NCBI RefSeq assembly: GCF_002091715.1
Contig: NZ_BDAG01000012.1
Span: 79,544-143,543, forward strand
Reading direction: 5' to 3'
Origin: Pseudomonas migulae NBRC 103157
Lineage (GTDB): Bacteria; Pseudomonadota; Gammaproteobacteria; Pseudomonadales; Pseudomonadaceae
DNA length: 64,000 bases
Position 1 is the stretch's first letter. Each line of letters starts with the position of its first letter. Shown piece by piece: positions 1 to 9,131 of this stretch. A program made the position numbers and the translations under genes. The notes under the pieces were generated by a model. It was not told the origin of the DNA and searched no databases. It saw only the letters and a program-made list of their open reading frames with translations.

Positions 1-506
1 TGCTGGGGGCCAATCTCGGTTATTACGACGCCAAGGAAGAAGGTCGCAAACTGGTTGGCAAAGTCGACAACCAGGCGTTCTTCTCGCTGCTGTCGGCCAA
101 GCTCGGGGGGCATACGTTCTATGCCGGTTACCAGGGCATGTACGGTGACAGCCCCTTTCCTCGCGTGTTTCTCAATGTCAGCGCGCTGGGTAACGAACTG
201 CCGACCTACGAGTTCGTCTCGACCCATGAGCGCTCTTATCAATTGCGCTATGACTATGACTTCGCGGCCCTCGGTGTACCTGGATTATTAGCCAGCACAC
301 GCTATGTCACCGGCGACAATGTGAAAACGGGAATGGGCTTTGAAGGCAAAGATCGGGAGCGTGACCTGGACCTCAGTTACACCTTCCAGTCCGCCCCGCT
401 GAAAGGCCTCGGCGTGCGAGTGCGCAACGCGATGGCGCGCTCCAACTACCGCACGGATATCAACGAGAACCGGTTGATCATCAGTTACACCTGGACGCTG
501 TTCTAA
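1..506 (+). CDS. OprD-family outer-membrane porin, C-terminal part
   Basis: The frame is open from the window edge (first full codon at 3), so the start lies outside. The visible ~167 residues show alternating beta-strand/turn patterns, run through a [14 protein letters not shown] stretch, and end in ISYTWTLF, a C-terminal aromatic residue typical of porins recognised by the BAM complex. The sequence resembles the last strands of Pseudomonas OprD/OccD/OccK channels, which take up amino acids, small carboxylates or peptides across the outer membrane. The substrate cannot be told from this part. It converges on the RidA gene, with a strong hairpin between them. Confidence 0.85.
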   Translation, partial: LGANLGYYDAKEEGRKLVGKVDNQAFFSLLSAKLGGHTFYAGYQGMYGDSPFPRVFLNVSALGNELPTYEFVSTHERSYQLRYDYDFAALGVPGLLASTRYVTGDNVKTGMGFEGKDRERDLDLSYTFQSAPLKGLGVRVRNAMARSNYRTDINENRLIISYTWTLF

Positions 507-521
507 GCGTTTGTCACGAAC

Positions 522-549
522 TGTGGGGGCGAATCGCTTCGCCCCCACA
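522..549. terminator. Bidirectional hairpin terminator between porin and RidA genes
   Basis: A perfect 12-bp stem (TGTGGGGGCGAA, 522-533, pairing with 538-549) with a 4-nt loop lies 15 nt after the porin stop and 25 nt from the end of the convergent RidA gene. It lacks a long T-run, so it may equally be a REP-type palindrome acting as a shared terminator. Confidence 0.65.
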
Positions 550-574
550 CGTCACCTTTCACCGTTATCGATCT

Positions 575-1039
575 TCAACGGACTTCAACGGTTATCTCTA
601 TTTCGACACAAGCCCCCAATGGAATCTGAGCCACACCGAATGCCGAGCGTGCGTGTTTTCCCTGATCGCCGAACACCTCGGCAAACAGCTCCGAGGCGCC
701 GTTCGTGACCAGGTGCTGCTCGGTGAAACGGGACGTTGAATTCACCAGGCTCAGCACTTTGACAATCCGCGTGACCCGATTCAGATCACCAAGATGAGCC
801 TGCAGCGTCGCCAGCAAGTCGATGGCCGTCGAACGCGCGGCCGCATAGCCCTCCTCTGTCGTCAGCGATTCGCCCAGTTTGCCTGCCCAGACTTTGCCGT
901 CCTTTTTCGCAATATGGCCGGACAGGTAAACGACGTTGCCAGTCTGCGCACTCATCACATAGGCAGCGGCGGGAGCGCCGGTGGCGGGTAACTCGATACC
1001 GAGGTCTTTCAGACGGGTATAAACGTCACGTTCATTCAT
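575..1039 (-). CDS. RidA (YjgF/YER057c) family deaminase-like protein
   Basis: The protein has 154 residues if started at 1039, where GAGGAAATCCC precedes ATG; an upstream in-frame start at 1093 lacks such a site. It carries the RidA-like blocks VVYLSGHIAKKDG, ARSTAIDLLATLQAHLGDLNRVTRIVK and ARSAFGVAQIPLGACVEIE. The LGACVEIEITVEV end matches the family, although the classic Arg-105 that binds 2-aminoacrylate is not in its usual context: the motif reads RSAFGVAQIPLGA. The family hydrolyses reactive enamines/imines or deaminates related compounds. It is last in a minus-strand operon after the transporter and creatininase genes, suggesting a job in the same catabolic route. The precise substrate is unknown. 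Confidence 0.85.
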   Translation of the reverse strand: MNERDVYTRLKDLGIELPATGAPAAAYVMSAQTGNVVYLSGHIAKKDGKVWAGKLGESLTTEEGYAAARSTAIDLLATLQAHLGDLNRVTRIVKVLSLVNSTSRFTEQHLVTNGASELFAEVFGDQGKHARSAFGVAQIPLGACVEIEITVEVR

Positions 1040-1117
1040 GGGATTTCCTCGAACAGGATGTGCCAACGCCCGGAACTTCCGGGCGTTGGTCAAGTTGAAA
1101 AGTCTGAATCCGATGGT

Positions 1118-1867
1118 TTAGCCGGGCATCGATTCACGGCTGAAGGCGTCGAGTTCCTGCACCAGGCTCTGTGCTGCCATCATCACCAGGTCGCGGCCTT
1201 TATCCGGGCTGGCCAAGGACGGATCCGACCCCATGCGGCCATCCGGATGACGTGCGCGGAAATCGAGCGCTTCGCGGATAGGCCCCCACGGCGCGATCTG
1301 CGGCGAATACTGGGCGGACTTGATCGCGTCCGGGTAAGCCCATTGGGTGACGGCAATCTCGGACGGCGTGGCATGAATGCCGTGCCCCGTTGGGAACTGC
1401 TCTCGCGCCAGCTCACCTACCCCTTCCAGGTCCCACCAGTTGCACAACTTCAGCGCGAACCCCGCGGGGCGTCGAGCGAAGCTTGCTTCGGCATAGAGCT
1501 CCGAGAACGCCGCTTCAATGGAGGCGACGTTGCCGCCGTGGCCGTTGAGGAAGAGGATTTTCTCGAACCCGTGAGCGGCCAACGAACGTACCCAGTCGCC
1601 AATCGCGGCTATGAACGTCGACGGGCGAAGTGAGATGGTCCCGGGGAATCCAAGGTGGTGTTGGGCCATGCCGATGTTGAAGGTCGGAGCGATCAGGATG
1701 TCTGCCGATTTCTGCGCTTCGCGTGCAATGATTTCGGGACACATCCAGTCGGTCCCCAAAAGACCGGTCGGGCCGTGTTGTTCGTTGGAGCCGATCGGGA
1801 TCACGATGGTGCGGCTGCGTTCAAGGAATTGCCCGATCTCGGCCCAGGTCGATAGGTGTAAAAGCAT
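1118..1867 (-). CDS. Creatininase-family amidohydrolase
   Basis: The protein has 249 residues from ATG at 1867. A longer TTG-started frame to 1933 would run into the transporter stop and is less likely. Family hallmarks are the metal-binding SNEQHGP and LGTDW segments and the NGHGGN loop that binds the second divalent metal; GHGIHATPSE further on is also typical. Creatininase relatives open cyclic amides or hydrolyse formamides (creatinine, 3-dehydro-scyllo-inosose, mycofactocin precursor, FAPy compounds). It lies between an MFS transporter and RidA, so it probably hydrolyses an imported N-containing compound. The actual substrate cannot be read from sequence. Confidence 0.85.
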   Translation of the reverse strand: MLLHLSTWAEIGQFLERSRTIVIPIGSNEQHGPTGLLGTDWMCPEIIAREAQKSADILIAPTFNIGMAQHHLGFPGTISLRPSTFIAAIGDWVRSLAAHGFEKILFLNGHGGNVASIEAAFSELYAEASFARRPAGFALKLCNWWDLEGVGELAREQFPTGHGIHATPSEIAVTQWAYPDAIKSAQYSPQIAPWGPIREALDFRARHPDGRMGSDPSLASPDKGRDLVMMAAQSLVQELDAFSRESMPG

Positions 1868-1929
1868 TTGGGTTCTCTCTATAAAAGGGTTCCTTTCGGA
1901 ACTCGATTGATCAAGTGGGAGGCGGTTGA

Positions 1930-3243
1930 TCAACCCGCACTGAATTCAGAAACCGGGCTGTCACCGGTGCGCGGTTTGGTGGAAAGGATCACGAAGGCTG
2001 CGCACAGGAACACGCAGCCCACAATGACGATGCCGAGATTGACGCTGCCGGTTGCCGTTTTTGCCCAGCCAATCACAGCGGGCCCCCAGAAGCCGCCGGA
2101 AAGACCGATGGTGTTGATCAAGGCGATCCCGCCCGCCGCCGCGTCACCCTTGATGTGTTCGGAGGGCATCGCCCAGAGCACGGTGTAGGCCATGAACATC
2201 ATGGCGGTTGCCACGGTCAGCAGAACCAGCGACGCCATCAGGTGACCGTCGGCAAAGGGGTACATGAGCAGCAATGTTGCGCCAATGCCCGCAGGGACTG
2301 CGCAGTGATAGCGCCTTTCACCGACCCGGTCGGACCGGCGCCCTATCCAGTACATGCCGCATGCCGCTGCGACGTAGGGAATCGCGGCATACCAACCCAG
2401 TTGCATGGTGTCGTTGACGCCCTGGGCCTTGAGGATGGCCGGCAGCCAGAAACTCATGGCGTAGATCGAGAAGATGATGCAGAAATAGGCTGAGGCCAGG
2501 ACGTAGATTTTCGGGTCGCGCAACACCGCCCGGAACGAATGGACGCGCCCCGTCGATGCACCGAGTTCACTCTCCAGCAGTTTCCTTTCCTCACCACTCA
2601 GCCAGCGGGCCTCAGAGGGCCGATTGGAAAGAACGAAATAGGTCAGAATGCCAAGGAACACGCAAGGCAGGCCTTCAATCAAGAACATCCATTGCCACCC
2701 CGCCAGACCACCAACGCCTTCAAACGTGGTGATCAGCCAGGCCGACAGTGGGCCGCCAACAATGCCACCGATGGGGCCGGCGATAAACACGATCGCAATG
2801 GCCCGCGCCATACGTTTCGGGCCATACCAGCAGGACAGGTAATAGATCATGCCCGGCGCAAAACCGGCTTCGAATACACCCAGCAGAAAACGCATCGCGT
2901 AAAACATCGGCACGTTACGCACGAACAGCATGCAGGCCGAGGTGATGCCCCAACACACCAGAATGCGGCTGAAGGTTTTCCGCGCCCCCACCTTCGGCAA
3001 CATCAGGTTGCTCGGCAACTCGAACAACACATACCCCAGAAAGAAAATCCCCGCGCCCGCGCCGTAGGCCGCATCGGAAAGTCCGAGATCATTTTGCATC
3101 TGCAGCTTGGCAAAGCCGACGTTGATCCGGTCCAGATACGCAAACACGTAGCAAATGAACAGGAGCGGCAGCAGCCGCCAATTGAGCTTGCGGTAAAGGG
3201 CGGAAATGGCATCACTTCCTGCCGGCGCTGAAAAGGTTGACAT
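1930..3243 (-). CDS. MFS transporter, anion:cation symporter type
   Basis: A 437-residue polytopic membrane protein. ATG at 3243 has GGAGAG six bases upstream; a TTG four codons earlier overlaps that site and is rejected. N-terminal LNWRLLPLLFICYVFAYLDRINVGFA is the ACS-family signature (phthalate, tartrate, hexuronate-type permeases), followed by about 12 hydrophobic helices and a central loop near SNRPSEARWLSGEE. It should import an organic anion by proton symport. It is first in an operon with creatininase (gap 62 bp) and RidA (gap 78 bp), divergent from the LysR gene at 3380, which is the likely regulator. Confidence 0.88.
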   Translation of the reverse strand: MSTFSAPAGSDAISALYRKLNWRLLPLLFICYVFAYLDRINVGFAKLQMQNDLGLSDAAYGAGAGIFFLGYVLFELPSNLMLPKVGARKTFSRILVCWGITSACMLFVRNVPMFYAMRFLLGVFEAGFAPGMIYYLSCWYGPKRMARAIAIVFIAGPIGGIVGGPLSAWLITTFEGVGGLAGWQWMFLIEGLPCVFLGILTYFVLSNRPSEARWLSGEERKLLESELGASTGRVHSFRAVLRDPKIYVLASAYFCIIFSIYAMSFWLPAILKAQGVNDTMQLGWYAAIPYVAAACGMYWIGRRSDRVGERRYHCAVPAGIGATLLLMYPFADGHLMASLVLLTVATAMMFMAYTVLWAMPSEHIKGDAAAGGIALINTIGLSGGFWGPAVIGWAKTATGSVNLGIVIVGCVFLCAAFVILSTKPRTGDSPVSEFSAG

Positions 3244-3315
3244 GCGACTCTCCAATTATTCTTGTTGGGCTGCGTTCGTGCCCAGGAATGTTGCACCGGC
3301 ACCTCAGGCCCAGCA

Positions 3316-3345
3316 AGAGCAACTAAGTTCGTGTATCGTTGCTCT
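3316..3345. promoter_or_regulatory. Inverted repeat in the LysR/MFS divergent promoter
   Basis: AGAGCAAC (3316-3323) and GTTGCTCT (3338-3345) form a perfect 8-bp inverted repeat with 14 bp between arms, in the 136-bp divergent intergenic region. Size and position fit a LysR-type recognition site; the second arm also overlaps a smaller repeat GTTGC-N7-GCAAC (3338-3354). Binding is inferred. Confidence 0.5.
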
Positions 3346-3379
3346 GCAGGCAACACAGACTTTTTGAGGGAGACCCGGC

Positions 3380-4318
3380 ATGCGCGAGATCAACCAACAA
3401 CGGCTGCGATATTTTCATGAAGTGCTGGTCCACGGGTCGATTCGCGGTGCGGCGGACAGCATCAATACGTCGCCCTCGGTGATCACGCGCCAGATCAAGC
3501 TGCTGGAAGAGGAATTGGGAGCGAAGCTGTTCGAGCGTCAGGCCCGTGGCGTCCAACCCACCGAAGCCGCAGCGCACTTGCTGGAGTTCTGGCGAGGTTA
3601 TCGCTCACATCAGGAGAAACTCGAAGACCAGCTCCAGGCGATCAAGGGCCTGCAGCAAGGCCATGTTCGAGTGGTGATCAGCGAGGGCTATGTCGATGCA
3701 TTGGTCGACAACGTGCTCGCACCGTTTTGCAAACAGTACCCCAAGCTCGACGTCAGGCTGGACATCCTGCCCGTGGACGACGTGCTGAATGAAGTCGCCG
3801 AAAACCGTGCGCATATCGGCCTTGCCTATAACCCCCCTCCCCATTCGCACATCGATTATCGCGCGACGTCATCGCAGCCTGTGATGCTGCTGGTTCGACC
3901 CGATCATCCGTTGGCATTGAGAGGGGGAACCGCAACTGTCGCAGACATACTCGCTTGCCAACTGGTGTTGACGCCCACCACATTCGGCATCGGTCATGCG
4001 ATAAAAATGCTGGAGTACGCCGAGAAGATCGAAATTCGCCCGGCGCTGGTCAGCAACTCCCTCGCAGCGCTCAAGCGCCTGGTGGCCTCCGGGGATTTCG
4101 CCTCGTTGCTCGGCGAATTCGCGGCCTATCGGGAAATCGCCAAGGGCAGCCTGGCAGCGGTATCGATCGACCATCCGTTGTTCCTGGGGGTCGAGGCCAA
4201 ACTGCTGGTGAAGTCCGGCCGACCACTGGCCGCCCCGGCTCAGGAATTGCTGAACTGGATGTTGCAGCGTTTGCCGATGTTTGCGTCTGGCGACGAAATG
4301 GCATTGGCTTCACGGTGA
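3380..4318 (+). CDS. LysR-family transcriptional regulator
   Basis: 312 residues. The N-terminal winged helix-turn-helix (residues ~5-65) includes [37 protein letters not shown] and [12 protein letters not shown], matching the LysR DNA-binding domain. The rest fits a periplasmic-binding-protein-like effector domain ([31 protein letters not shown]). GAGGGAGACCC precedes the ATG. It is divergently oriented from the MFS-creatininase-RidA operon, the standard arrangement for a LysR activator that also represses itself. The effector is probably the transported compound or a breakdown product (inference). Confidence 0.9.
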   Translation: MREINQQRLRYFHEVLVHGSIRGAADSINTSPSVITRQIKLLEEELGAKLFERQARGVQPTEAAAHLLEFWRGYRSHQEKLEDQLQAIKGLQQGHVRVVISEGYVDALVDNVLAPFCKQYPKLDVRLDILPVDDVLNEVAENRAHIGLAYNPPPHSHIDYRATSSQPVMLLVRPDHPLALRGGTATVADILACQLVLTPTTFGIGHAIKMLEYAEKIEIRPALVSNSLAALKRLVASGDFASLLGEFAAYREIAKGSLAAVSIDHPLFLGVEAKLLVKSGRPLAAPAQELLNWMLQRLPMFASGDEMALASR

Positions 4319-4679
4319 CCTCAGCGTTGCTTGCTGATCGGCTCAATGAACAAGGCCCGGGTCATTCAACAGTGTGCCCAGCCCGGCGCTTCGACTACCA
4401 GCATCGCGCTCAGCCATAGCCTCAACGCAAACCTGGTGTCACTCGTATGAACGTTCGAAACGCCGGTCAGCGCTGGATGGACTGACTCGGCTGCCGACAC
4501 AGCGGACGATTGAGATTGGCCAATTGCTTCCGCATCGGTGGGTCACTGCATAACTTAGACAGGAAGACTTCGGCAGACGCTGACCCTGATTCTACTCACG
4601 CGCCATTTCAAAAAAATCAGGCCATGAGCCAAACGAAGATCGATTAGCTTCATGGCATTACGTAAATACGACGAATCCG
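4319..4679. other. 361-bp intergenic region without a clear gene
   Basis: The region lies between the LysR gene and the end of the copper operon. No RNA gene or strong terminator is visible. A minus-strand frame from 4595 to 4467 (about 42 codons, no good start, stop at 4467) could be a decayed C-terminus of an unknown protein, but I cannot name it. Base composition is more AT-rich than the flanking genes. Confidence 0.4.
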
Positions 4680-4994
4680 TCATGCAGGGCGATCGGGATA
4701 TTTCGTCTGATTATCGGGTAGAGCATCGTGCTCCGCTTGGCTATTGCGAGCGCTGGTGTGCTGATGGCCACAGCAATTGCCATGTTCACCACTCTTACCG
4801 TGTTCATGTCCGCCATGCCCACGGTGCATGAAAAAGTGCATCAGTGGACAGGCCAATAGCAGCAGGAATGGCAGATAGGGAAGGACGTGAGCCCTGTGCT
4901 CGGTGAACAGGAAGTAACCGGCGATGGCCAGGAAGCCTAAAAAATACCAGTTGGTGCCCCTTGCGCGGTGTTGGGGCAAGTTATGTTGATTCAT
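4680..4994 (-). CDS. DUF2933-type small His-rich membrane protein
   Basis: 104 residues with AAGGAG upstream of ATG. Two hydrophobic segments (WYFLGFLAIAGYFLF, about 16-30, and VLPYLPFLLLLACPLMHFFMH, about 37-57) are followed by a soluble tail rich in His, Cys and Gly (HRGHGGHEHGKSGEHGNCC). This layout matches DUF2933 proteins found beside copper-export ATPases. The tail looks able to bind a soft metal ion. It is the last gene of the copper operon, 156 bp after the preceding gene. The molecular role is unknown; a metal-binding membrane accessory is my inference. Confidence 0.75.
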   Translation of the reverse strand: MNQHNLPQHRARGTNWYFLGFLAIAGYFLFTEHRAHVLPYLPFLLLLACPLMHFFMHRGHGGHEHGKSGEHGNCCGHQHTSARNSQAEHDALPDNQTKYPDRPA

Positions 4995-5150
4995 GATGGC
5001 ACTCCTTGGAGGGAACGGGAGGGAGGGTCATGACGCAAGACCACTTCCCATTTTGCTGAAGCGCTATCGCAGGTGTGAGCATAGCGAGCCAGAGCATCGG
5101 TTTACGTGTCCAATGCGTCGAAAATCCAGGGTGGTGAGTCACATAAAGTA

Positions 5151-5369
5151 TCAAGGCAGATTCTTCCTTTTCAGTTGCCGATTAGCCTCGGCCACGTCCT
5201 TGTCAAATTGGCGGACGCTGCGAAAAAGTTGCACGCCGACCAAGACCGGGCACAGCAGGAAAATCGCGGCTATGGCAAACGATTTCCCGGTCAGCCCCAA
5301 CAGGTAGAGCACAGTGGCGATGCCCACAACACTCACCAGTAGACAGATAATTAAAACTTCGCGGTTCAT
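5151..5369 (-). CDS. Small two-helix membrane protein of copper operon
   Basis: 72 residues: an N-terminal helix ([21 protein letters not shown]), a second hydrophobic helix ([19 protein letters not shown]), then a charged, probably cytoplasmic amphipathic tail ([17 protein letters not shown]). Its ATG overlaps the stop of the P-type ATPase gene by 4 bp (5366-5369), so the two are translationally coupled and likely work together. No family recognised. It may be a regulatory or assembly subunit of the ATPase, but nothing in the sequence proves it. Confidence 0.75.
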   Translation of the reverse strand: MNREVLIICLLVSVVGIATVLYLLGLTGKSFAIAAIFLLCPVLVGVQLFRSVRQFDKDVAEANRQLKRKNLP

Positions 5370-7549
5370 GATTGAGGCCCCTGATTCAAGCCGATACGGG
5401 CACCTTTCAGCATCGCGGAATTGGCGATTACCGACAGGGAGCTGAGTGCCATCGCAGCGGCAGCGATGATGGGATTAAGCAGTCCGAAGGCCGCGATTGG
5501 AATGCCGATACTGTTGTAGATGAATGCCCAGAACAGGTTTTGTTTGATCTTGACCATCGTTGCGCGCGACAGCCTGATCGCGGTAACCACGTCGCGGACA
5601 TCGTTCTTGAGCAAGATAATGCCGCCGGTTTCCTTGGCTACATCGGAGCCCGAGCCAATGGCGATGCCGATGTCAGCGGTGGCCAGGGCAGGCGCATCGT
5701 TGACGCCATCGCCAACCATCGCCACGACCTGCCCTTCGCTTTGCAATTGACGGATCATTGCGGCCTTGTCGTCCGGCAAGACCTCGGCAATCACTCGCTC
5801 GATGCCGCACTGCCGCGCGACCGCTTCGGCAGTGCGGTGGTTATCACCGCTCAGCAGCACGACCTTGATGCCGCTTGCCTGCAATGCAGCAACGGCTTCA
5901 GCCGCTTCAGGTTTTATGGTGTCGGCCACAGCAATGACCCCGAGCAAGCGGTCGTCGACCCCGACCAGCATCGCGGTTTTGCCATCGGCTTCCAGACCGA
6001 TGAGGTGCTCCTCGGCAGCCTCGGTCGAAATGCCTTGGCGGGCGAATAAACGCCGGTTGCCCAGCCAGATTTTGCGACTGTCTACACTGCCTTCGATGCC
6101 GTGACCGGCGATCCCATTGATACCGGTCGCTTTCGGCAGGCCGAGGCCGCGATGCCGGGCGGCGCGCACTATCGCTGCGCCGAGCGGATGTTCTGAACCG
6201 GACTCCACGGCGGCGGCGAGCGTCAAGACCTCGTTTTCCAATGCTGTGCCAAGCGGGATCACATCGGTTACGTTGGGTTCGCCCCGGGTAATCGTGCCGG
6301 TTTTGTCGAACACCACCGTGCTCAGTTTTTCTGCCCGCTCCAGCACTTCGCCGCCGCGGATCAGGATGCCGTTATCGGCCCCCTTGCCAACACCGACCAT
6401 TAACGCGGCGGGTGTCGCCACGCCCAGGGCGCAGGGGCAGGAAATAATCAAAACCGCGATAAAGGCCAATAGCCCCTGCGGGAAATTCCCCACAAGAGAC
6501 CAGCCGACCAGGGCCAACAGCGCGACCGCCACCACCACCGGCACAAAGTAGCCGGTAACCTGATCGGCCAACCGCTGGATCTGTGCCGTGCTGTTCTGCG
6601 CTTCTTCGACCATCTTGATGATCTGCGCCAGTGCGGTATCGGCACCGATCCTGCTCGCCTTGAAAGTGAGCATTCCACTGCCATTGAGCGTACCTCCGAT
6701 CACCGGACTGCCCGGGTGTTTGTCGACCGGCATCGACTCGCCCGTCAGCATCGACTCATCTACCGTTGACTGACCTTCACTGACTTCACCATCGGTGGGG
6801 ATTTTTTCGCCAGGTTTGACTATCAGGAACTCGCCGGCCATGACGTTTTCAGCAGGCAGGTCGACTTCTTGCCCATCACGAATCACATGCGCGATCGCTG
6901 GTTTGAGATCAAGCAAGCGCCGTACTGCCGCTGAAGATTTCTTCTTGATGATCTCCTCCATGTACCTGCCCAGCAGTACGAAGGCAATGATGACCGCCGA
7001 CACCTCGAAATAGACGTCGCGCTCGGCCACCTTGACCGGCAGGACGTCTGGAAAAAACAACACCGCGACACTGTAGAAATAGGCGACCGACGTGCCGAGG
7101 GCGATCAGAAAATCCATGTTGATGTTACGGGTACGAACGGCGTTCCACGCCCCCTTATAAAAACTCCAGCCACCGATGAACTGCACCGGTGTTACCAGCA
7201 GGAATAGCCAGATACCCCACGTGAACCAAGGGAGTGCCGGGATCGGCACCCAAGTGAGCAATGTGGCACCAGCGGCCAGCGCGATGAAGGCGCCTGCACG
7301 CAGCAGCGCCAGGGCCAGTACACCGGTCAGGGCGATAGCCACTCGGGTTTTCATCGCCTTCAGTTCAACTTCTGGCGACTCGAAGGTGCGCAAGCAGGTA
7401 TCGCTGCAAAAGTAATAGCTGCGCCCGCCACGTTCTCGTGACAACGCTGTGGTCTTATCCACCATCATCCCGCAGATCGGATCTTTCGCCATTTTTCCTG
7501 ATGCAACTGCCTGCTGATGTTGGCTGTGCTGCATGTGTGATTCGTTCAT
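5366..7549 (-). CDS. Copper-translocating P1B-type ATPase with N-terminal YHS domain
   Basis: 727 residues from ATG at 7549 (AGGAGG five bases upstream). Instead of the usual HMA/CxxC domain, the N-terminus has a YHS-type metal-binding domain ([10 protein letters not shown] and [13 protein letters not shown], ~20-65). Then come membrane helices, the TGES actuator loop, SCPCALG in transmembrane helix 6, the phosphorylation motif DKTGTIT, an HP dipeptide (SEHPLGAAI) and the [10 protein letters not shown] hinge. Helices 7-8 carry YNSIGIP and [12 protein letters not shown], the Cu(I) pattern. It should move Cu(I) across the inner membrane out of the cytoplasm. It is coupled to the small protein downstream. 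Confidence 0.93.
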   Translation of the reverse strand: MNESHMQHSQHQQAVASGKMAKDPICGMMVDKTTALSRERGGRSYYFCSDTCLRTFESPEVELKAMKTRVAIALTGVLALALLRAGAFIALAAGATLLTWVPIPALPWFTWGIWLFLLVTPVQFIGGWSFYKGAWNAVRTRNINMDFLIALGTSVAYFYSVAVLFFPDVLPVKVAERDVYFEVSAVIIAFVLLGRYMEEIIKKKSSAAVRRLLDLKPAIAHVIRDGQEVDLPAENVMAGEFLIVKPGEKIPTDGEVSEGQSTVDESMLTGESMPVDKHPGSPVIGGTLNGSGMLTFKASRIGADTALAQIIKMVEEAQNSTAQIQRLADQVTGYFVPVVVAVALLALVGWSLVGNFPQGLLAFIAVLIISCPCALGVATPAALMVGVGKGADNGILIRGGEVLERAEKLSTVVFDKTGTITRGEPNVTDVIPLGTALENEVLTLAAAVESGSEHPLGAAIVRAARHRGLGLPKATGINGIAGHGIEGSVDSRKIWLGNRRLFARQGISTEAAEEHLIGLEADGKTAMLVGVDDRLLGVIAVADTIKPEAAEAVAALQASGIKVVLLSGDNHRTAEAVARQCGIERVIAEVLPDDKAAMIRQLQSEGQVVAMVGDGVNDAPALATADIGIAIGSGSDVAKETGGIILLKNDVRDVVTAIRLSRATMVKIKQNLFWAFIYNSIGIPIAAFGLLNPIIAAAAMALSSLSVIANSAMLKGARIGLNQGPQS

Positions 7550-7574
7550 CACTGCCTCCTACTCGAAGCGGCTA

Positions 7575-7844
7575 TCAAGACCTGCCATGGAGCTTGGCGG
7601 ACAACCACGCAAACAAGGTGCCGACCATCGCACCCCAGACACTCAAGACCAGCAGCGGTCCGACGAAAGTCGCCACGCTGTAGTCTTGCGGAGCTTGCAG
7701 ACGACCGAAGTCGAGCCCATGGAACAAGGCGCTGAGAAAGGCGATTCCCTGCGTCGGCCATAGCGCATAGAGCAGCGCACAGATGGTGTAGGAAACGGCC
7801 ATGGTCAGGGCCAGAGAAATGCCAGTTTTCCAAGGAGCGTTCAT
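7575..7844 (-). CDS. DUF5676-type small membrane protein
   Basis: 89 residues with three hydrophobic segments: ISLALTMAVSYTICALLYALW, IAFLSALFHGLDF and VGPLLVLSVWGAMVGTLFAWL. The pattern matches DUF5676 membrane proteins, which recur next to YHS-domain copper ATPases. It starts inside the end of the methyltransferase gene (4-bp ATGA overlap at 7841-7844) and ends 25 bp before the ATPase start, so it belongs to the copper operon. Function unknown; assignment to DUF5676 is from memory of the family pattern. Confidence 0.7.
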   Translation of the reverse strand: MNAPWKTGISLALTMAVSYTICALLYALWPTQGIAFLSALFHGLDFGRLQAPQDYSVATFVGPLLVLSVWGAMVGTLFAWLSAKLHGRS

Positions 7845-8527
7845 GGCTGTTTTCCTGAGCCTGGAGGAGCGCCAGTAGGGGTGTTGGGACTGCGGGAGGT
7901 TGACCAGGGCAGGAATGCAGGAGTCTGTTCACAGTAAGTGCGGTAGGCATCGCCGAATCGCGCGAGCATCTCCTGTTCTTCCCGCTTCGCCAGCTTGGCG
8001 TAGACCACCAGGAGGATTGGAAACATCACCAGGGTGATCAATGTCGGCCACTGCAACAGAAAGCCGAACATGATCAGCACGAAGCCAACATACTGCGGGT
8101 GACGGATCCGCGCATAGGGCCCGTCGAGCGCTAGTTGCCCAGTATTTTGGGCCTTGTAGAGCACACGCCAGGCGGCCGCTAATAACCAGAAACCGCCAGC
8201 GATCAGCAGGTTGCTGAGAATGTGGAATGGCCCCCAATGCGGGTTGACCTTCCAGCCCATCACTGTTTCGAGCAAATGCCCAGCGTCGTGCGAGAGGAAG
8301 TCGATGCCAGGGAAGTTACGAGTGAGCCAAGGCGTCAACAGGTAGATGGTCAACGGAAAACCGTACATTTCGGTAAACAGAGCGACCAGGAACGCCGAGA
8401 ACATGCCAAAGGAGCGCCAGTCGCGGCTCGTCTTAGGCCGGGTGAAACTGAAGGCGAACAAGATAAACACTATTGAGTTGATAATGACCAGCGACCAGAG
8501 GCCGTAGGCCGATTCTGTATGGCTCAT
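7841..8527 (-). CDS. Membrane methyltransferase, ICMT/PEMT-like
   Basis: 228 residues, about five membrane helices. The C-terminal half has the isoprenylcysteine/phospholipid methyltransferase signature GPYARIRHPQYVGFVLIMFGF and the acidic EEQEMLARFGDAYRTYCE segment, which in the family bind SAM and the lipid-like substrate. GAGGAG precedes the ATG. It is the third gene of the copper operon and overlaps the next by 4 bp. Homologues are frequent in heavy-metal loci, but the methyl acceptor there is not established. Catalysis is plausible because the RHP and EE motifs are intact. Confidence 0.8.
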   Translation of the reverse strand: MSHTESAYGLWSLVIINSIVFILFAFSFTRPKTSRDWRSFGMFSAFLVALFTEMYGFPLTIYLLTPWLTRNFPGIDFLSHDAGHLLETVMGWKVNPHWGPFHILSNLLIAGGFWLLAAAWRVLYKAQNTGQLALDGPYARIRHPQYVGFVLIMFGFLLQWPTLITLVMFPILLVVYAKLAKREEQEMLARFGDAYRTYCEQTPAFLPWSTSRSPNTPTGAPPGSGKQP

Positions 8528-8617
8528 GGTTGGTGCTCCTCAACAAAACACATCAGACGGGTGCTGGCTGCATTGCCCATCCAGAGCCATGTCATTTGCA
8601 GCCGCTCTACCGCACAT

Positions 8618-9025
8618 TTACTGTTTCATTGGCATGTCCATCATGGATGACTGCTGCCCCATCATCTGCATCATCATGTCCATCATCCCTTTGCCTGCGC
8701 CGTCCTTGGCACCAGACATGCCCATGCAACCCATCGCACTCTGCTCCTTGCTCATCATGGCCATGCTCTCCTTCATCACATTCATGCCCTCTTGCAAGGC
8801 GGACTGACGCTCAGCCAGCGTTTCTGCCGCTGCCGCTTTGTCATGCGCAGCCTGCATTTTCTGCATTTGCTCGGTCATGGCTTTGGTCATGGCCGTCGAT
8901 GCCGGGGCAGCGCTCACCGTTGAGTCGGCCGGCGCGTCGGCCGGGTGATGCGCATCCTCGGCAGAGACCGTGAATGCACTGCTAGCCAAGACGGCAGCCA
9001 GAACCCATTTAGAATGCATTTGCAT
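8618..9025 (-). CDS. Methionine-rich periplasmic protein, probable copper binder
   Basis: 135 residues from ATG at 9025 (AGGAG upstream; a longer frame to 9070 adds a poor N-terminus). A cleavable signal peptide is clear (KWVLAAVLASSAFTVSAEDAHH). The mature protein has an Ala-rich helical central part (MTEQMQKMQAAHDKAAAAETL) and a tail extremely rich in Met (MGCMGMSGAKDGAGKGMMD and more), ending MMDMPMKQ. Methionine clusters bind Cu(I) in periplasmic proteins such as CopC, CusF and PcoE types. Likely role: periplasmic copper buffering next to the ATPase. No precise family recognised. Confidence 0.75.
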   Translation of the reverse strand: MQMHSKWVLAAVLASSAFTVSAEDAHHPADAPADSTVSAAPASTAMTKAMTEQMQKMQAAHDKAAAAETLAERQSALQEGMNVMKESMAMMSKEQSAMGCMGMSGAKDGAGKGMMDMMMQMMGQQSSMMDMPMKQ

Positions 9026-9131
9026 GATGAACTCCTGAGATTGTGAGGGGATAAGCAGGAATGACCTCATCGCGAAAACGCGACGCAGCAGGACAGAGCA
9101 GCCAATGCTCTGCCGCTCTGAGGCAGGGGGG

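Noticed and set aside
4467..4595. Minus-strand open frame that reads like a protein C-terminus
   Set aside because: About 42 codons, no good start, no recognisable family; could be chance.
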